From Pseudomonas putida (lineage in GTDB: Bacteria > Pseudomonadota > Gammaproteobacteria > Pseudomonadales > Pseudomonadaceae): DNA of 40,787 bases. A program made the position numbers and the translations under genes. Location: positions 1 to 40,787 of the forward strand of contig NZ_JANHKS010000048.1 of the NCBI RefSeq assembly GCF_028682175.1. Direction: 5' to 3'. Shown piece after piece: positions 16,300-24,544 of this stretch. Within the stretch, counting starts at the first letter, position 1. Each line of letters starts with the position of its first letter. The notes beneath the pieces are model-generated. The model was given only the letters and a program-made list of their open reading frames with translations, had not been told where the DNA came from and made no database searches.

Positions 16300-17208
16300 T
16301 CAATTCCCGCCAATCGCGAAATTGGGCAGGCGCTGCACCGGCTGGGCGAACTCATACGGGATCGACTCCAGCGCCAGCCCCACGTTGCGCTGCACCACGA
16401 AGTGCAGATGCGGCCCGGTGCTGTTGCCGGTGTTGCCAGAACGCCCCAGCGGCGTCCCCACGGCCACACGCTCGCCTTCCCTGACGCTCACCGAACCCTG
16501 CTTGAGATGCAGATACACACCCATGGTGCCGTCGTCATGCAGGATGCGCACGAAGTTGCCCGACGGATTGGCGCCCCGCCCTGACTGCCCGTTCTCGGTC
16601 TTGATCACCGTGCCACTGCGCGCCGCGATGATCTGGGTGCCTTCAGGCATCGCGATGTCGATGGCGTAGCGGCTCTTGGCGCCGGTGTGGCTGTACTGCC
16701 CGTTGGGCCCCTGGCTGATGCGGAACGGCCCGCCCACCCACGGCAGCGGATAACGGTAGCCAAGGCCTGCGAAAGACGCGCTGCGCTGCGGATCGCCGAC
16801 GATGGAGCGCAGGCTGGACTTGTAGGCCATGGCCCTGCTGGGGATCTGTGGGCTCAGCGCGATGAGACGTTCGTTGCTGCGGGCGGGAATGGTGCGGCGG
16901 ATGACCTGATCGGCAACCCCGACCACGTTCTTCACGCCCGAGAGCCTGAGTTCCACTTCGACCGGCGCATACAGGTCGTTGCGCACGTAGAGGCTGTCCA
17001 CGCCCCTGGCTTTCTTGACGTTCAGCCGCACCTGGCTGTCGATGCGCTCGACCATGCGCTCGCGCAGTTTCATCACTTGCGCGCCGGGGACGGGTTGATC
17101 GGTAAACGAGACCACTCCGTTGGCATCGGTGAATCGGTAGATAGTGACAGCTGCGGCCGATTGCGCAGCCAGCAACAACACACACACCACCAGCAAGCGC
17201 TCTAACAT
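16300..17208 (-). CDS. Exported M23-family peptidase with DUF4124 domain
   Basis: The ATG at 17208 gives 302 residues with a signal peptide (MLERLLVVCVLLLAAQSAAA). A DUF4124-type segment follows at once (VTIYRFTDANGVVSFTDQP, 21-39). The C-terminal half is a LytM/M23 zinc metallopeptidase: H174 and D184 in SHTGAKSRYAIDIAMPEGT, and the HLHF motif (H267, H269), with YLHL (H234) between. All expected metal and catalytic residues are present. It probably cuts peptidoglycan cross-links or activates an amidase in the periplasm. It stands alone between repeats, with a 330-base gap upstream. Confidence 0.9.
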   Translation of the reverse strand: MLERLLVVCVLLLAAQSAAAVTIYRFTDANGVVSFTDQPVPGAQVMKLRERMVERIDSQVRLNVKKARGVDSLYVRNDLYAPVEVELRLSGVKNVVGVADQVIRRTIPARSNERLIALSPQIPSRAMAYKSSLRSIVGDPQRSASFAGLGYRYPLPWVGGPFRISQGPNGQYSHTGAKSRYAIDIAMPEGTQIIAARSGTVIKTENGQSGRGANPSGNFVRILHDDGTMGVYLHLKQGSVSVREGERVAVGTPLGRSGNTGNSTGPHLHFVVQRNVGLALESIPYEFAQPVQRLPNFAIGGN

Positions 17209-17372
17209 CAGGATAGGCCTGGCTAAGGGGACGATTGGCGCCCAGCCTAACAGCGAAACCGACGGAAAAGGACTCATCCGTATCAATCGGTGACAGACGA
17301 AGCGTCAAGGAATTCGCGTCAGGGGCGAGCGCGAGGGAATGTGCAATTTCTATGCAGACTTGCGCAAACCAC

Positions 17373-17444
17373 CCCGTAGCAGTCCGGCTTGCCGGCGTGG
17401 GCGCCCTCAAGATCGCTCCCGCGGGCAAGCCCGGCTGCTACGGG
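17373..17444. repeat. Paired REP element (GTAGCAGC family)
   Basis: CCCGTAGCAGTCCGGCTTGC and its near-complement ending GGCTGCTACGGG at 17444 face each other. The arrangement and length match the pair at 7797-7868. Confidence 0.85.
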
Positions 17445-17478
17445 AACTCATCACCCATACGTTTGTATCTTACCAATG

Positions 17479-17538
17479 CCCCGTAGCAGCACGGCTTGCC
17501 GGCGGGGGCGTCCACGAGAACGCCGCCGGGGCAAACGG
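17479..17538. repeat. Single REP element abutting a stop codon
   Basis: One CCCGTAGCAGCACGGCTTGC arm followed by a shortened complementary part (GCCGCCGGGGC). It ends at the stop codon of the response regulator gene (17539-17541). Confidence 0.7.
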
Positions 17539-18435
17539 TCAGGCGCCAGGAATAAAGTGCTTCTGCGCCGTACCCCGGGCGATCAGGCGCGACAGGTAGT
17601 CGAGCTTCTGGGTGTCCTGGTCGACGAAGCGGAAAGTCAATTGCAGCCAGTCACTGTCGGGCTTTTGCTCGAACGCGGCGATGGCGTGCAGATAACCGTT
17701 CAACCGCGCCACTTCTGCGTTCTCTCCCTGCTCAAGGTCGAGTACGGCGCTGTCGAGGATCTGCGGCAAGGCTTCGCTGCGACGGACAACCAGCGAGGCT
17801 TCCTTGAGGGTCAGCGCCTTGATGATGCACTGCTGGATGCCGCTGGACAGGCGCAACTGGCCCTGGCCACGGCCACTCGGCTCGGCAGGTGCCGCCGGCT
17901 TGGCCATGGGTTTGACCAACGGCTGCGCAGGTGCGGCGGCCGCAGGGGTCGCGTTGACCACTTCCGGACGGTTGCCAGTCAGAGCGCCCAGCGAGTCATT
18001 GGCGAACGCCGCATTAACGCGAGCCGGGCCGCTGCTCATCAGGGCCTCCAGCTTGCCGACCTTGTGCAGCGCCTTCTTGACCTTGGTCAGCAGTTGCTCG
18101 TTGGTGAACGGTTTGCCGATGAAGTCCGAGACCCCGGCCTGAATGGCCTGGATCACGTTTTCCTTGTCGCCACGGCTGGTCACCATGATGAACGGCATGC
18201 CCTTGAGGCTTTCCTGCTGGCGGCACCAGGTCAACAGTTCCAGACCCGACATCTCGGGCATCTCCCAGTCGCACAGCACCAGATCGAACGCCTCGCGGGT
18301 CAGGAGCACCTGAGCTTTACGGCCGTTGACCGCGTCTTCCAGGGTGATGCCGGGAAACGCGTTACGCAAACCTTTCTTCACCAGATCGCGGATGAACGGC
18401 GCATCATCCACCACCAACACACTGACTTTACTCAT
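17539..18435 (-). CDS. CheY-type response regulator with uncharacterised C-terminal domain
   Basis: The ATG at 18435 follows a CAGGAGCG ribosome-binding site and gives 298 residues. Residues 1-120 are a receiver domain with intact D10/D11, phospho-acceptor D56 (LCDWEMPEMSG), T86 and K108. An Ala/Pro-rich linker (about 150-195) joins it to a C-terminal domain of about 100 residues (SSGIQQCIIKALTLKEASLVVRRSEALPQILD...LTFRFVDQD...LDYLSRLI). The strand pattern and the ending suggest a PilZ-like fold, but I do not see the RxxxR c-di-GMP motif, so the output is unknown. It has no DNA-binding or GGDEF/EAL domain. No kinase is encoded beside it. Confidence 0.85.
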   Translation of the reverse strand: MSKVSVLVVDDAPFIRDLVKKGLRNAFPGITLEDAVNGRKAQVLLTREAFDLVLCDWEMPEMSGLELLTWCRQQESLKGMPFIMVTSRGDKENVIQAIQAGVSDFIGKPFTNEQLLTKVKKALHKVGKLEALMSSGPARVNAAFANDSLGALTGNRPEVVNATPAAAAPAQPLVKPMAKPAAPAEPSGRGQGQLRLSSGIQQCIIKALTLKEASLVVRRSEALPQILDSAVLDLEQGENAEVARLNGYLHAIAAFEQKPDSDWLQLTFRFVDQDTQKLDYLSRLIARGTAQKHFIPGA

Positions 18436-18573
18436 TGACGCTCCTGATGGCGTGTTCACCGCAAATGGCGAGCATATCGCTGGCTAGTGGCCAACTGCCA
18501 AATTGTTTGACGGCACCGGGATATTTATTCGCGGGTGACTGAAATAAGCGGCCCCAAAACAGCCGGTTGGCCC

Positions 18574-18606
18574 AAAAAAAAGCCTGGCATTCGCCAGGCG
18601 TTTTTT
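18574..18606. terminator. Bidirectional intrinsic terminator after phoU
   Basis: A 7-bp perfect stem (GCCTGGC 18582-18588, GCCAGGC 18593-18599) is flanked by eight A on the left and six T on the right, so it works on either strand. On the minus strand it ends the pst-phoU message 12 bases after the phoU stop. Confidence 0.93.
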
Positions 18607-18617
18607 CTCAGGCAATC

Positions 18618-19376
18618 TTACTTATCGTCAGGCGAGTCCGGAACATTAGGCATTTCGGCAGACAGCCCTTTGACTTCTTCCTGCATGCGCTTGAGGCCCA
18701 GGTGACGCACGTCGGTGCCGCGCACCAGGTAGATCACCAGCTCCGAGATGTTGCGAGCGTGGTCGCCGATACGCTCCAGCGAACGCAGCGCCCAGATCAC
18801 GTTCAGAACGCGGGAGATCGAGCGTGGATCTTCCATCATGTAGGTCACAAGTTCACGCAGGGCGGTCTTGTACTCACGGTCGATGGTCTTGTCGTACTGG
18901 GCGACCGACAGTGCCAGGTCAGCGTCGAAGCGAGCGAAAGAGTCCAGGGCATCACGCACCATGCTGCGTACCTGATCGCCGATGTGGCGCACTTCCACGT
19001 AGCCGCGTGGCGACTCGCCTTCTTCGCAGAGCTGGATGGCGCGGCGGGCGATCTTGGTGGATTCGTCGCCGATGCGCTCCAGGTCGATCACCGACTTGGA
19101 GATGCTGATGATCAGACGCAGGTCCGAGGCCGCAGGCTGACGACGCGCCAGAATGCGCAGGCATTCTTCGTCGATGTTGCGTTCCATCTGGTTGATGCGG
19201 TCGTCGACTTCACGAACGCGCTGGGCCAGGCCCGAGTCGGCGTCGATCAGTGCGGTAACCGCGTCGTTGACCTGCTTCTCGACCAGACCACCCATTTCCA
19301 GCAGGTGGCTGCGAACTTCTTCCAGTTCAGCGTTGAACTGCTGGGAGATGTGATGTGTATGGCTGTCTTTGATCAT
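18618..19376 (-). CDS. phoU: Phosphate signalling protein PhoU
   Basis: The 252-residue all-helical protein is two repeats of a three-helix bundle. Each carries the conserved metal-binding signature: DLERIGDESTKIA (E100, D104) and SLERIGDHARNISE (E201, D205). PhoU bridges PstB and the PhoR PAS domain, keeping PhoB inactive when phosphate is plentiful and limiting phosphate uptake. It is the last gene of the pst operon, 54 bases after pstB, and is followed by a strong terminator. Confidence 0.97.
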   Translation of the reverse strand: MIKDSHTHHISQQFNAELEEVRSHLLEMGGLVEKQVNDAVTALIDADSGLAQRVREVDDRINQMERNIDEECLRILARRQPAASDLRLIISISKSVIDLERIGDESTKIARRAIQLCEEGESPRGYVEVRHIGDQVRSMVRDALDSFARFDADLALSVAQYDKTIDREYKTALRELVTYMMEDPRSISRVLNVIWALRSLERIGDHARNISELVIYLVRGTDVRHLGLKRMQEEVKGLSAEMPNVPDSPDDK

Positions 19377-19430
19377 GCTGAGTGTCCGTCCGATTGATTG
19401 CGCGGTGGTTCAGGGCTGACGAAACACGTG

Positions 19431-20264
19431 CTAGCCGTAACGACCGGTTATGTAGTCTTCAGTCTGTTTTTTGGCCGGGTTGGTGAACACCGTATCGGTG
19501 TCGCCGTACTCGACCACCTTGCCCATGTACAGAAATGCGGTGTAATCCGATACACGCGCCGCCTGCTGCATGTTGTGGGTAACGATCACAATGGTGTATT
19601 TGGATTTCAGTTCGTAGATCAACTCTTCGACTTTTAACGTCGAAATCGGGTCGAGCGCGGAGCACGGCTCATCGAGCAGCAGTACTTCGGGTTCGACGGC
19701 GATAGTGCGGGCGATCACCAGACGTTGCTGCTGACCACCGGAAAGCCCGAGCGCCGACTCGTGCAGGCGGTCCTTGACCTCATCCCACAGTGCCGCGCCA
19801 CGCAGTGCCCACTCGACCGCTTCGTCGAGCGCACGCTTCTTGTTGATGCCCTGAATCCGCAGGCCGTAGACCACGTTCTCGTAAATGGTCTTGGGGAACG
19901 GGTTGGGCTTCTGGAACACCATGCCCACCTGGCGACGCAGTTCGGCGACGTCTTCGGTGCGGGTGTTGATGTCACGCCCGTAGAGCTTGATCTCGCCCTG
20001 CACCCGGCAGCCGTCCACCAGATCGTTCATGCGGTTGAAGCTGCGCAGCAGGGTCGATTTGCCACAGCCCGACGGGCCAATGAACGAGGTCACCCGCTGC
20101 TTGGGAATGTTCAGCGCGATATCGAACAGCGCCTGTTTTTCACCGTAGAACAGGTTCAGGCCCGGCACTTCCAGGGCGATGTCTTCACGGGCGAGGTCCA
20201 GCCCCTGGCGCTTGCGACCCAGGGCCGACATGTTGATGCCGTGGGTGTGGGGATCTTTCTGCAT
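19431..20264 (-). CDS. pstB: Phosphate ABC transporter ATPase PstB
   Basis: The ATG at 20264 gives 277 residues; the 10-residue extension to 20294 is unlikely. It is the cytoplasmic ATP-binding subunit of the high-affinity phosphate importer. Motifs: Walker A GPSGCGKST (63-71), Q-loop Q118, signature LSGGQ (174-178), Walker B LLLDEP (195-200) and switch histidine H230 (VTHN). NPFPKTIYENVVYG is typical of PstB. It is separated from pstA by 112 bases that contain repeat sequence, an unusual break inside this operon. Confidence 0.97.
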   Translation of the reverse strand: MQKDPHTHGINMSALGRKRQGLDLAREDIALEVPGLNLFYGEKQALFDIALNIPKQRVTSFIGPSGCGKSTLLRSFNRMNDLVDGCRVQGEIKLYGRDINTRTEDVAELRRQVGMVFQKPNPFPKTIYENVVYGLRIQGINKKRALDEAVEWALRGAALWDEVKDRLHESALGLSGGQQQRLVIARTIAVEPEVLLLDEPCSALDPISTLKVEELIYELKSKYTIVIVTHNMQQAARVSDYTAFLYMGKVVEYGDTDTVFTNPAKKQTEDYITGRYG

Positions 20265-20286
20265 CTTCGGTTCTCTGTTCGTTCTT

Positions 20287-20366
20287 GGCGGCAAGTTTCA
20301 AGCCGTAAGCTGCAAGTTCGGGCAAACGCGACTACGGCTTTGCTTGCCGCTTATTGCTTGCCGCTT
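20287..20366. repeat. Repeat-rich spacer between pstA and pstB
   Basis: Two tandem 14-base units (20339-20352 and 20353-20366, 13 of 14 identical, core TTGCTTGCCGCTT) face a left arm GGCGGCAAGTTTCAAGC at 20287, which can pair with either. The spacer thus can form alternative hairpins in the pst mRNA between two co-transcribed genes. The GCTTGCCGCTT type of repeat is not the REP family seen elsewhere in the window. Confidence 0.65.
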
Positions 20367-20376
20367 GACGCTGGTT

Positions 20377-22047
20377 TTATCCATCGAGCGCCCGGTATTT
20401 CTCGCGCAGGCGGTTGCGGATGGTCACTGCCGACAGGTTCAGCAGGGCAATCACCAGCACCAGCAACAGCGCCGTGGCGTACACCAGCGGCCGCGCCGCT
20501 TCGACGTTGGGGCTCTGGAAGCCCACGTCATAGATGTGAAAGCCCAGGTGCATGATCTTCTGGTCAAGGTGCAGATAAGGGTAGTTGCCGTCCACCGGCA
20601 GCGACGGCGCGAGCTTGACCACGCCCACCAGCATCAGCGGCGCGACTTCGCCAGCGGCGCGGGCCACGGCCAGGATCAGGCCGGTCATCATCGCGGGGCT
20701 GGCCATGGGCAGGACGATCTTCCACAGGGTTTCGGCCTTCGTCGCGCCCAGCGCCAGCGAGCCTTCGCGCAGGGTCAGCGGAATGCGCGCCAGGCCCTCT
20801 TCTGTCGCGACGATCACCACAGGTACCGCCAGCAGCGCCAGAGTGAGTGACGCCCACAGCAAGCCCGGCGTACCGAAGGTGGGCGCAGGCAGCGCCTCGG
20901 GGAAGAACAGCCGGTCGAGGGAGCCACCCAGCACGTAGACGAAGAAGCCAAGGCCAAACACCCCGTAGACAATGGCCGGTACACCCGCCAGGTTGTTCAC
21001 CGCAATACGGATCAGCCGGGTCATCGGGCCCTGACGGGCGTATTCGCGCAGATAGACCGCCGCCAGCACGCCGAACGGCGTCACGATCACGGCCATGATC
21101 AGGGTCATCATCACGGTGCCGAAAATCGCCGGGAAGATCCCGCCTTCGGTGTTGGCTTCCCGCGGATCGTCGCTCAGGAACTCCCAGAGCTTGGTGAAGT
21201 AGAAGCCCAGCTTGGTCGCAACGCCCATGGCGTTGGGCTGGTAGGCATGCACCACCTTGCCCAGGCTGATGACCACCTCTTTGCCGTTGGCATCGCGCGC
21301 GGTGAGGCTGTCGCGGTTGAAGTCGGTGTGCAGGGCGAGCAGCCGCGATTCGATTGCCTTGTAGCGGGCATCGTACTCGGCGCGTTCTGTGGCCATGTCG
21401 GCCTGAGCCTGGGCGTCGAGCGTGCCGTTGAGCTCAAGCTTGCGGGCCTGCAGGCGCAGACGCTCGATCCCGTGGTTGACCGCGCCGATTTCGGTTTTCT
21501 CAAGACGGTTCAGCTCATCGGCGATCTTCTGCACGCGCTTGATGCGCTCATGAAGCTGCGGCCACGCGGCCTCACCTTCAGCCACCACGCTGTCGCCTTC
21601 CTTGACGTTGACCAGATAGCCGTAGAAGTTGCCCCACTCGCGGCGCTCAATCGTCATCAGATCGGCAGGCTTGCGCTGGTCGGTCAGCCAGTCGCCGACG
21701 ATCCAGCTGAAATCACTGCGGTTGATGTCACGGTTGCCGACCTTGAACAGGTCGCGGGTCATGAATTCCGGGCCCTGGTCGGGCACCGGCAGCCCGGCGC
21801 TCTTGAGCCGCGCGCGAGGCACCTGCTCGGACTGCACCAGCTCGCCCACCAGCACATGCCGCTCTTGGCCGGGCACGTCGTATTGTGCGGAGATGACATC
21901 CGCCGGCCAGAAATGCCCCAGCCCGCGCACGGCAATCACCGCCAGCAGGCCAATGGTCATGACGACGGCAATGGAAACGGCGCCCGCGCTCATCCACACG
22001 CCGGGGGCACCGCTTTTGAACCAGTTCTTCAGGGAGGTCTTTTTCAT
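20377..22047 (-). CDS. pstA: Phosphate ABC transporter permease PstA (long form)
   Basis: The 556-residue inner-membrane protein has a first helix at about 18-40, then about 250 residues of mostly charged, helical sequence (including EAAWPQLHERIKRVQKIADELNRLEKTEIG, probably a coiled coil) before the permease domain at about 300-550. That domain shows the binding-protein-dependent transport signature with the EAA-like loop RIPLTLREGSLALGATKAETLWKIVLP. Enteric PstA is near 300 residues, so the insert is an extra, presumably periplasmic, domain known from pseudomonads. pstC ends 15 bases upstream. Confidence 0.94.
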   Translation of the reverse strand: MKKTSLKNWFKSGAPGVWMSAGAVSIAVVMTIGLLAVIAVRGLGHFWPADVISAQYDVPGQERHVLVGELVQSEQVPRARLKSAGLPVPDQGPEFMTRDLFKVGNRDINRSDFSWIVGDWLTDQRKPADLMTIERREWGNFYGYLVNVKEGDSVVAEGEAAWPQLHERIKRVQKIADELNRLEKTEIGAVNHGIERLRLQARKLELNGTLDAQAQADMATERAEYDARYKAIESRLLALHTDFNRDSLTARDANGKEVVISLGKVVHAYQPNAMGVATKLGFYFTKLWEFLSDDPREANTEGGIFPAIFGTVMMTLIMAVIVTPFGVLAAVYLREYARQGPMTRLIRIAVNNLAGVPAIVYGVFGLGFFVYVLGGSLDRLFFPEALPAPTFGTPGLLWASLTLALLAVPVVIVATEEGLARIPLTLREGSLALGATKAETLWKIVLPMASPAMMTGLILAVARAAGEVAPLMLVGVVKLAPSLPVDGNYPYLHLDQKIMHLGFHIYDVGFQSPNVEAARPLVYATALLLVLVIALLNLSAVTIRNRLREKYRALDG

Positions 22048-22062
22048 CAGTTTCTACCTGCC

Positions 22063-24348
22063 CTAGAGAGACGAATACTTCTTGCGCAGGCGCTGACGAA
22101 TCAGCTCTGCCAAGGTGTTCATGACGAAGGTGAACATCAGCAACACTAGCGCCGCCAGGAACAGCACGCGGTAATGGCTGCCGCCCACTTCGGACTCGGG
22201 CATCTCCACCGCGACGTTGGCCGCCAGGGTGCGCATGCCTTCGAACAGGTTCATGTCCATGATCGGCGTGTTGCCGGTGGCCATCAGCACGATCATGGTT
22301 TCGCCCACCGCGCGGCCCATGCCGATCATCAGCGCCGAGAAGATGCCGGGGCTGGCGGTCAGGATCACCACGCGAGTCAGGGTCTGCCAAGGCGTCGCCC
22401 CCAGCGCCAGCGAACCCAGGGTCAGGCTGCGCGGCACGCTGAACACGGCGTCTTCGGCGATGGAGTAGATGTTGGGGATCACCGCAAAGCCCATGGCCAG
22501 GCCGACCACCAGCGCGTTGCGCTGATCGTAGGTAATGCCCAGGTCATTGGTGATCCAGGAGCGCATGTCGCCGTCGAAGAACCAGTTCTCCAGGTGCGAA
22601 CTCATGCCCAGCGACACCCAGCCCACCAGCAGGATCACCGGGATCAGGATCGCGCTTTCCCAGCCTTCGGGCACCCGCAGGCGCAGCGACTGGGGCAGGC
22701 GCGACCAGGCAAACCCGGCCAGCAGGATGCCAACGGGCGTGAAAAGCAGCAGGCTGAAGATCCCCGGCAGATGGCCTTCCAGGTACGGCGCCAGAAACAG
22801 CCCGGCGAAGAAACCGAGGATCACCGTGGGCATGGCTTCCATCAATTCGATCACCGGCTTGACCTTGCGGCGCATGCCCGGGGCCATGAAGTAGGCGGTG
22901 TAGATCGCCGCAGCCACCGCCAGCGGTGCTGCCAGCAACATCGCGTAGATCGCGGCCTTGAGCGTGCCGTAGGTCAGTGGCGCCAGGCTCAGCTTGGGCT
23001 CGAAGTCGGTGTTGGCCGCCGTGGACTGCCAGATGTACTGGGGCTTGTCGTAGTTTTCATACCAGACCTTGTCCCACAGCGCGCTCCACGAGACTTCCGG
23101 GTGCGGATTGCTCAGGCTCAGCGGCTGCAGCTTGCCGTGCTGCTCGACCAGCACCAGGTTGGCCCGAGGCGACATGGCCATCAGCGCCGGGCCATCGGCC
23201 ACCTGATCGATCAGCAGCGTGCGGTGTGCGGTGCTGTGGAACACGCCAAGCTTGCCGGCGCTGTCCATGGCGATGAAACCCTTGCGGCGTTGCTCCGGCA
23301 CAATCTGCGAGATCGGCGCGCCGTTCATGCTGAAATCGCGGATGTGTTGCAGGCGCATCTCGCCATCGACGTCCCGCGCCATGAACCACTGGGCAATGCC
23401 GCCCTTGGAGTTGCCGATCATCAGCGAGATACCGCCCACCAACTGGATGCTGGCGGTGATCTCGGCGTTGGCGTCCTCCAGAAGCTTGTAGCGACCGTTG
23501 AGGCTGCGATCGCGCAGGTCGAACACGTCCGCCTGGGCGCGGCCGTTGATGACGTACAGCCACTGCTGGCGCGGATCGACGTAGATCGCCTTCACGGTGG
23601 CGGACAACTGCGGCAGCTCGATGCGGCTTTGATCGTTGGTGGTCTCGCCGGTCATCAGGTTTTCAGTCTGGCTAACCGAGACCACATGCAGCTGAGTCCC
23701 GGTGGAACCGGCCACGATCAATGTGGAGTCGCCGGCATTGAGGCTGACGTGCTCCACCGCCCGGCCTTCCTGATCCAGCACCAGCGGGGTCTCGCCGTAC
23801 GGATAGGTGATGGCAGGGGTGATGGTTTTCTTGTTGTCCGGGTAGCTGATCGGATAGGCGTGCTTGAACACCAGTACCTGGCCGTTGGACAGGCCGACGG
23901 CGATCACCGGCTTGCCGGGTTGATCCTTGGCGACCGAGGTCACATGGGCGCCCGCAGGCACCGGCAGGCTCACGCGAGAAAGCTCGGAGCCGTCCTTGAT
24001 GAGGAAGAATATCGCCTGGCCGTTGTCGGACACACGCATGCCGACCTCGTTCTGCTCCTCGATGGCGAAGACCATGGGATTGCCGGCATCCTGCAGCCAG
24101 GCTGGGGCCAGGGCAGGCCGGGTGGTCAGTTTCGCGCCCTGGAACAGCGGCACCACGACGTAGGCCAGGTAGAAGAAAATCAGAGTGATTGCGGCCAGCA
24201 CGGCAAGGCCGCCCACCAGCACGTACCAGCGTGTGAGCCGGTCCTTTAGCGCACGAATACGACGCTTGCGTTGTAGCTGCGGCGTATTGAAATCAATGCG
24301 CTCGGGTGGAGACTTGTCGGTCATCGATGAATTGGCCAAATCATTCAT
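22063..24348 (-). CDS. pstC: Phosphate ABC transporter permease PstC (long form with beta-propeller-like domain)
   Basis: From the ATG at 24348 the protein has 761 residues; a GTG at 24354 and an ATG at 24324 are alternatives. One helix (about 43-69) is followed by some 400 residues of strand-rich, repeat-like sequence (VGLSNGQVLVFKHAYPISYPD, PRQQWLYVINGRAQADVFDLRDRSLNGRYKL) that looks like a WD40-type propeller, probably periplasmic. The permease domain follows (about 465-761) with the loop SVPRSLTLGSLALGATPWQTLTRVVL. Enteric PstC has about 320 residues. A Pho box lies just upstream and a terminator separates the gene from pstS, so it can be transcribed independently. Confidence 0.93.
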   Translation of the reverse strand: MNDLANSSMTDKSPPERIDFNTPQLQRKRRIRALKDRLTRWYVLVGGLAVLAAITLIFFYLAYVVVPLFQGAKLTTRPALAPAWLQDAGNPMVFAIEEQNEVGMRVSDNGQAIFFLIKDGSELSRVSLPVPAGAHVTSVAKDQPGKPVIAVGLSNGQVLVFKHAYPISYPDNKKTITPAITYPYGETPLVLDQEGRAVEHVSLNAGDSTLIVAGSTGTQLHVVSVSQTENLMTGETTNDQSRIELPQLSATVKAIYVDPRQQWLYVINGRAQADVFDLRDRSLNGRYKLLEDANAEITASIQLVGGISLMIGNSKGGIAQWFMARDVDGEMRLQHIRDFSMNGAPISQIVPEQRRKGFIAMDSAGKLGVFHSTAHRTLLIDQVADGPALMAMSPRANLVLVEQHGKLQPLSLSNPHPEVSWSALWDKVWYENYDKPQYIWQSTAANTDFEPKLSLAPLTYGTLKAAIYAMLLAAPLAVAAAIYTAYFMAPGMRRKVKPVIELMEAMPTVILGFFAGLFLAPYLEGHLPGIFSLLLFTPVGILLAGFAWSRLPQSLRLRVPEGWESAILIPVILLVGWVSLGMSSHLENWFFDGDMRSWITNDLGITYDQRNALVVGLAMGFAVIPNIYSIAEDAVFSVPRSLTLGSLALGATPWQTLTRVVILTASPGIFSALMIGMGRAVGETMIVLMATGNTPIMDMNLFEGMRTLAANVAVEMPESEVGGSHYRVLFLAALVLLMFTFVMNTLAELIRQRLRKKYSSL

Positions 24349-24354
24349 GCGCAC

Positions 24355-24388
24355 ACCCTAGTCACTGCACATGACAAATACATGACAG
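24355..24388 (-). promoter_or_regulatory. Pho box and promoter directly upstream of pstC
   Basis: On the minus strand CTGTCAT (24388-24382), four bases, TTGTCAT (24377-24371) form a nearly perfect Pho box. Ten bases later comes a weak -10, TAGGGT (24360-24355). The expected start of transcription falls at about the pstC ATG (24348), so the message would have almost no leader. The AGGG inside the -10 could also serve as a ribosome-binding site for read-through transcripts. Confidence 0.75.
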
Positions 24389-24399
24389 CGTGGTGACGC

Positions 24400-24434
24400 A
24401 AAAAAGCCCGCCGCCTCGATAATCGTGGCAACGG
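24400..24434 (-). terminator. Intrinsic terminator between pstS and pstC
   Basis: On the minus strand CCGTTGCC (24434-24427) pairs with GGCGGCGG (24415-24408) with two G-T wobbles, and an inner CGA/TCG extends the stem. Six T follow at 24405-24400. It lies about 110 bases after the pstS stop and just before the pstC Pho box. Confidence 0.75.
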
Positions 24435-24544
24435 ACTGCTCATTTTTGCGAGCCTCGTTCCATAAGGCCTTTTCGTTCAATTGGCGGGACGAACCTGCCA
24501 TCCCGCAACTGGGTTCTATGACAGCTCTGCGTGCCGTCCCCTTG

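Larger units (their letters stand above)
17209..17538. other. Gene-free stretch between the M23 peptidase and the response regulator
   Basis: This 330-base interval holds a paired REP at 17373-17444 and a single REP at 17479-17538. The remaining part, 17209-17372, must contain the M23 promoter but I see no clear sigma-70 hexamers and no plausible small gene. Confidence 0.6.

Noticed and set aside
22174..24249. 691-codon open frame antisense to pstC
   Set aside because: The opposite strand encodes an unmistakable PstC. The translation is His/Arg/Gln-rich low-information sequence typical of antisense frames.
24518..24524. A perfect CTGTCAT (minus strand) just after the pstS stop
   Set aside because: The position four bases further on holds no second half-site, and it lies upstream of the pstS terminator with no fitting -10.
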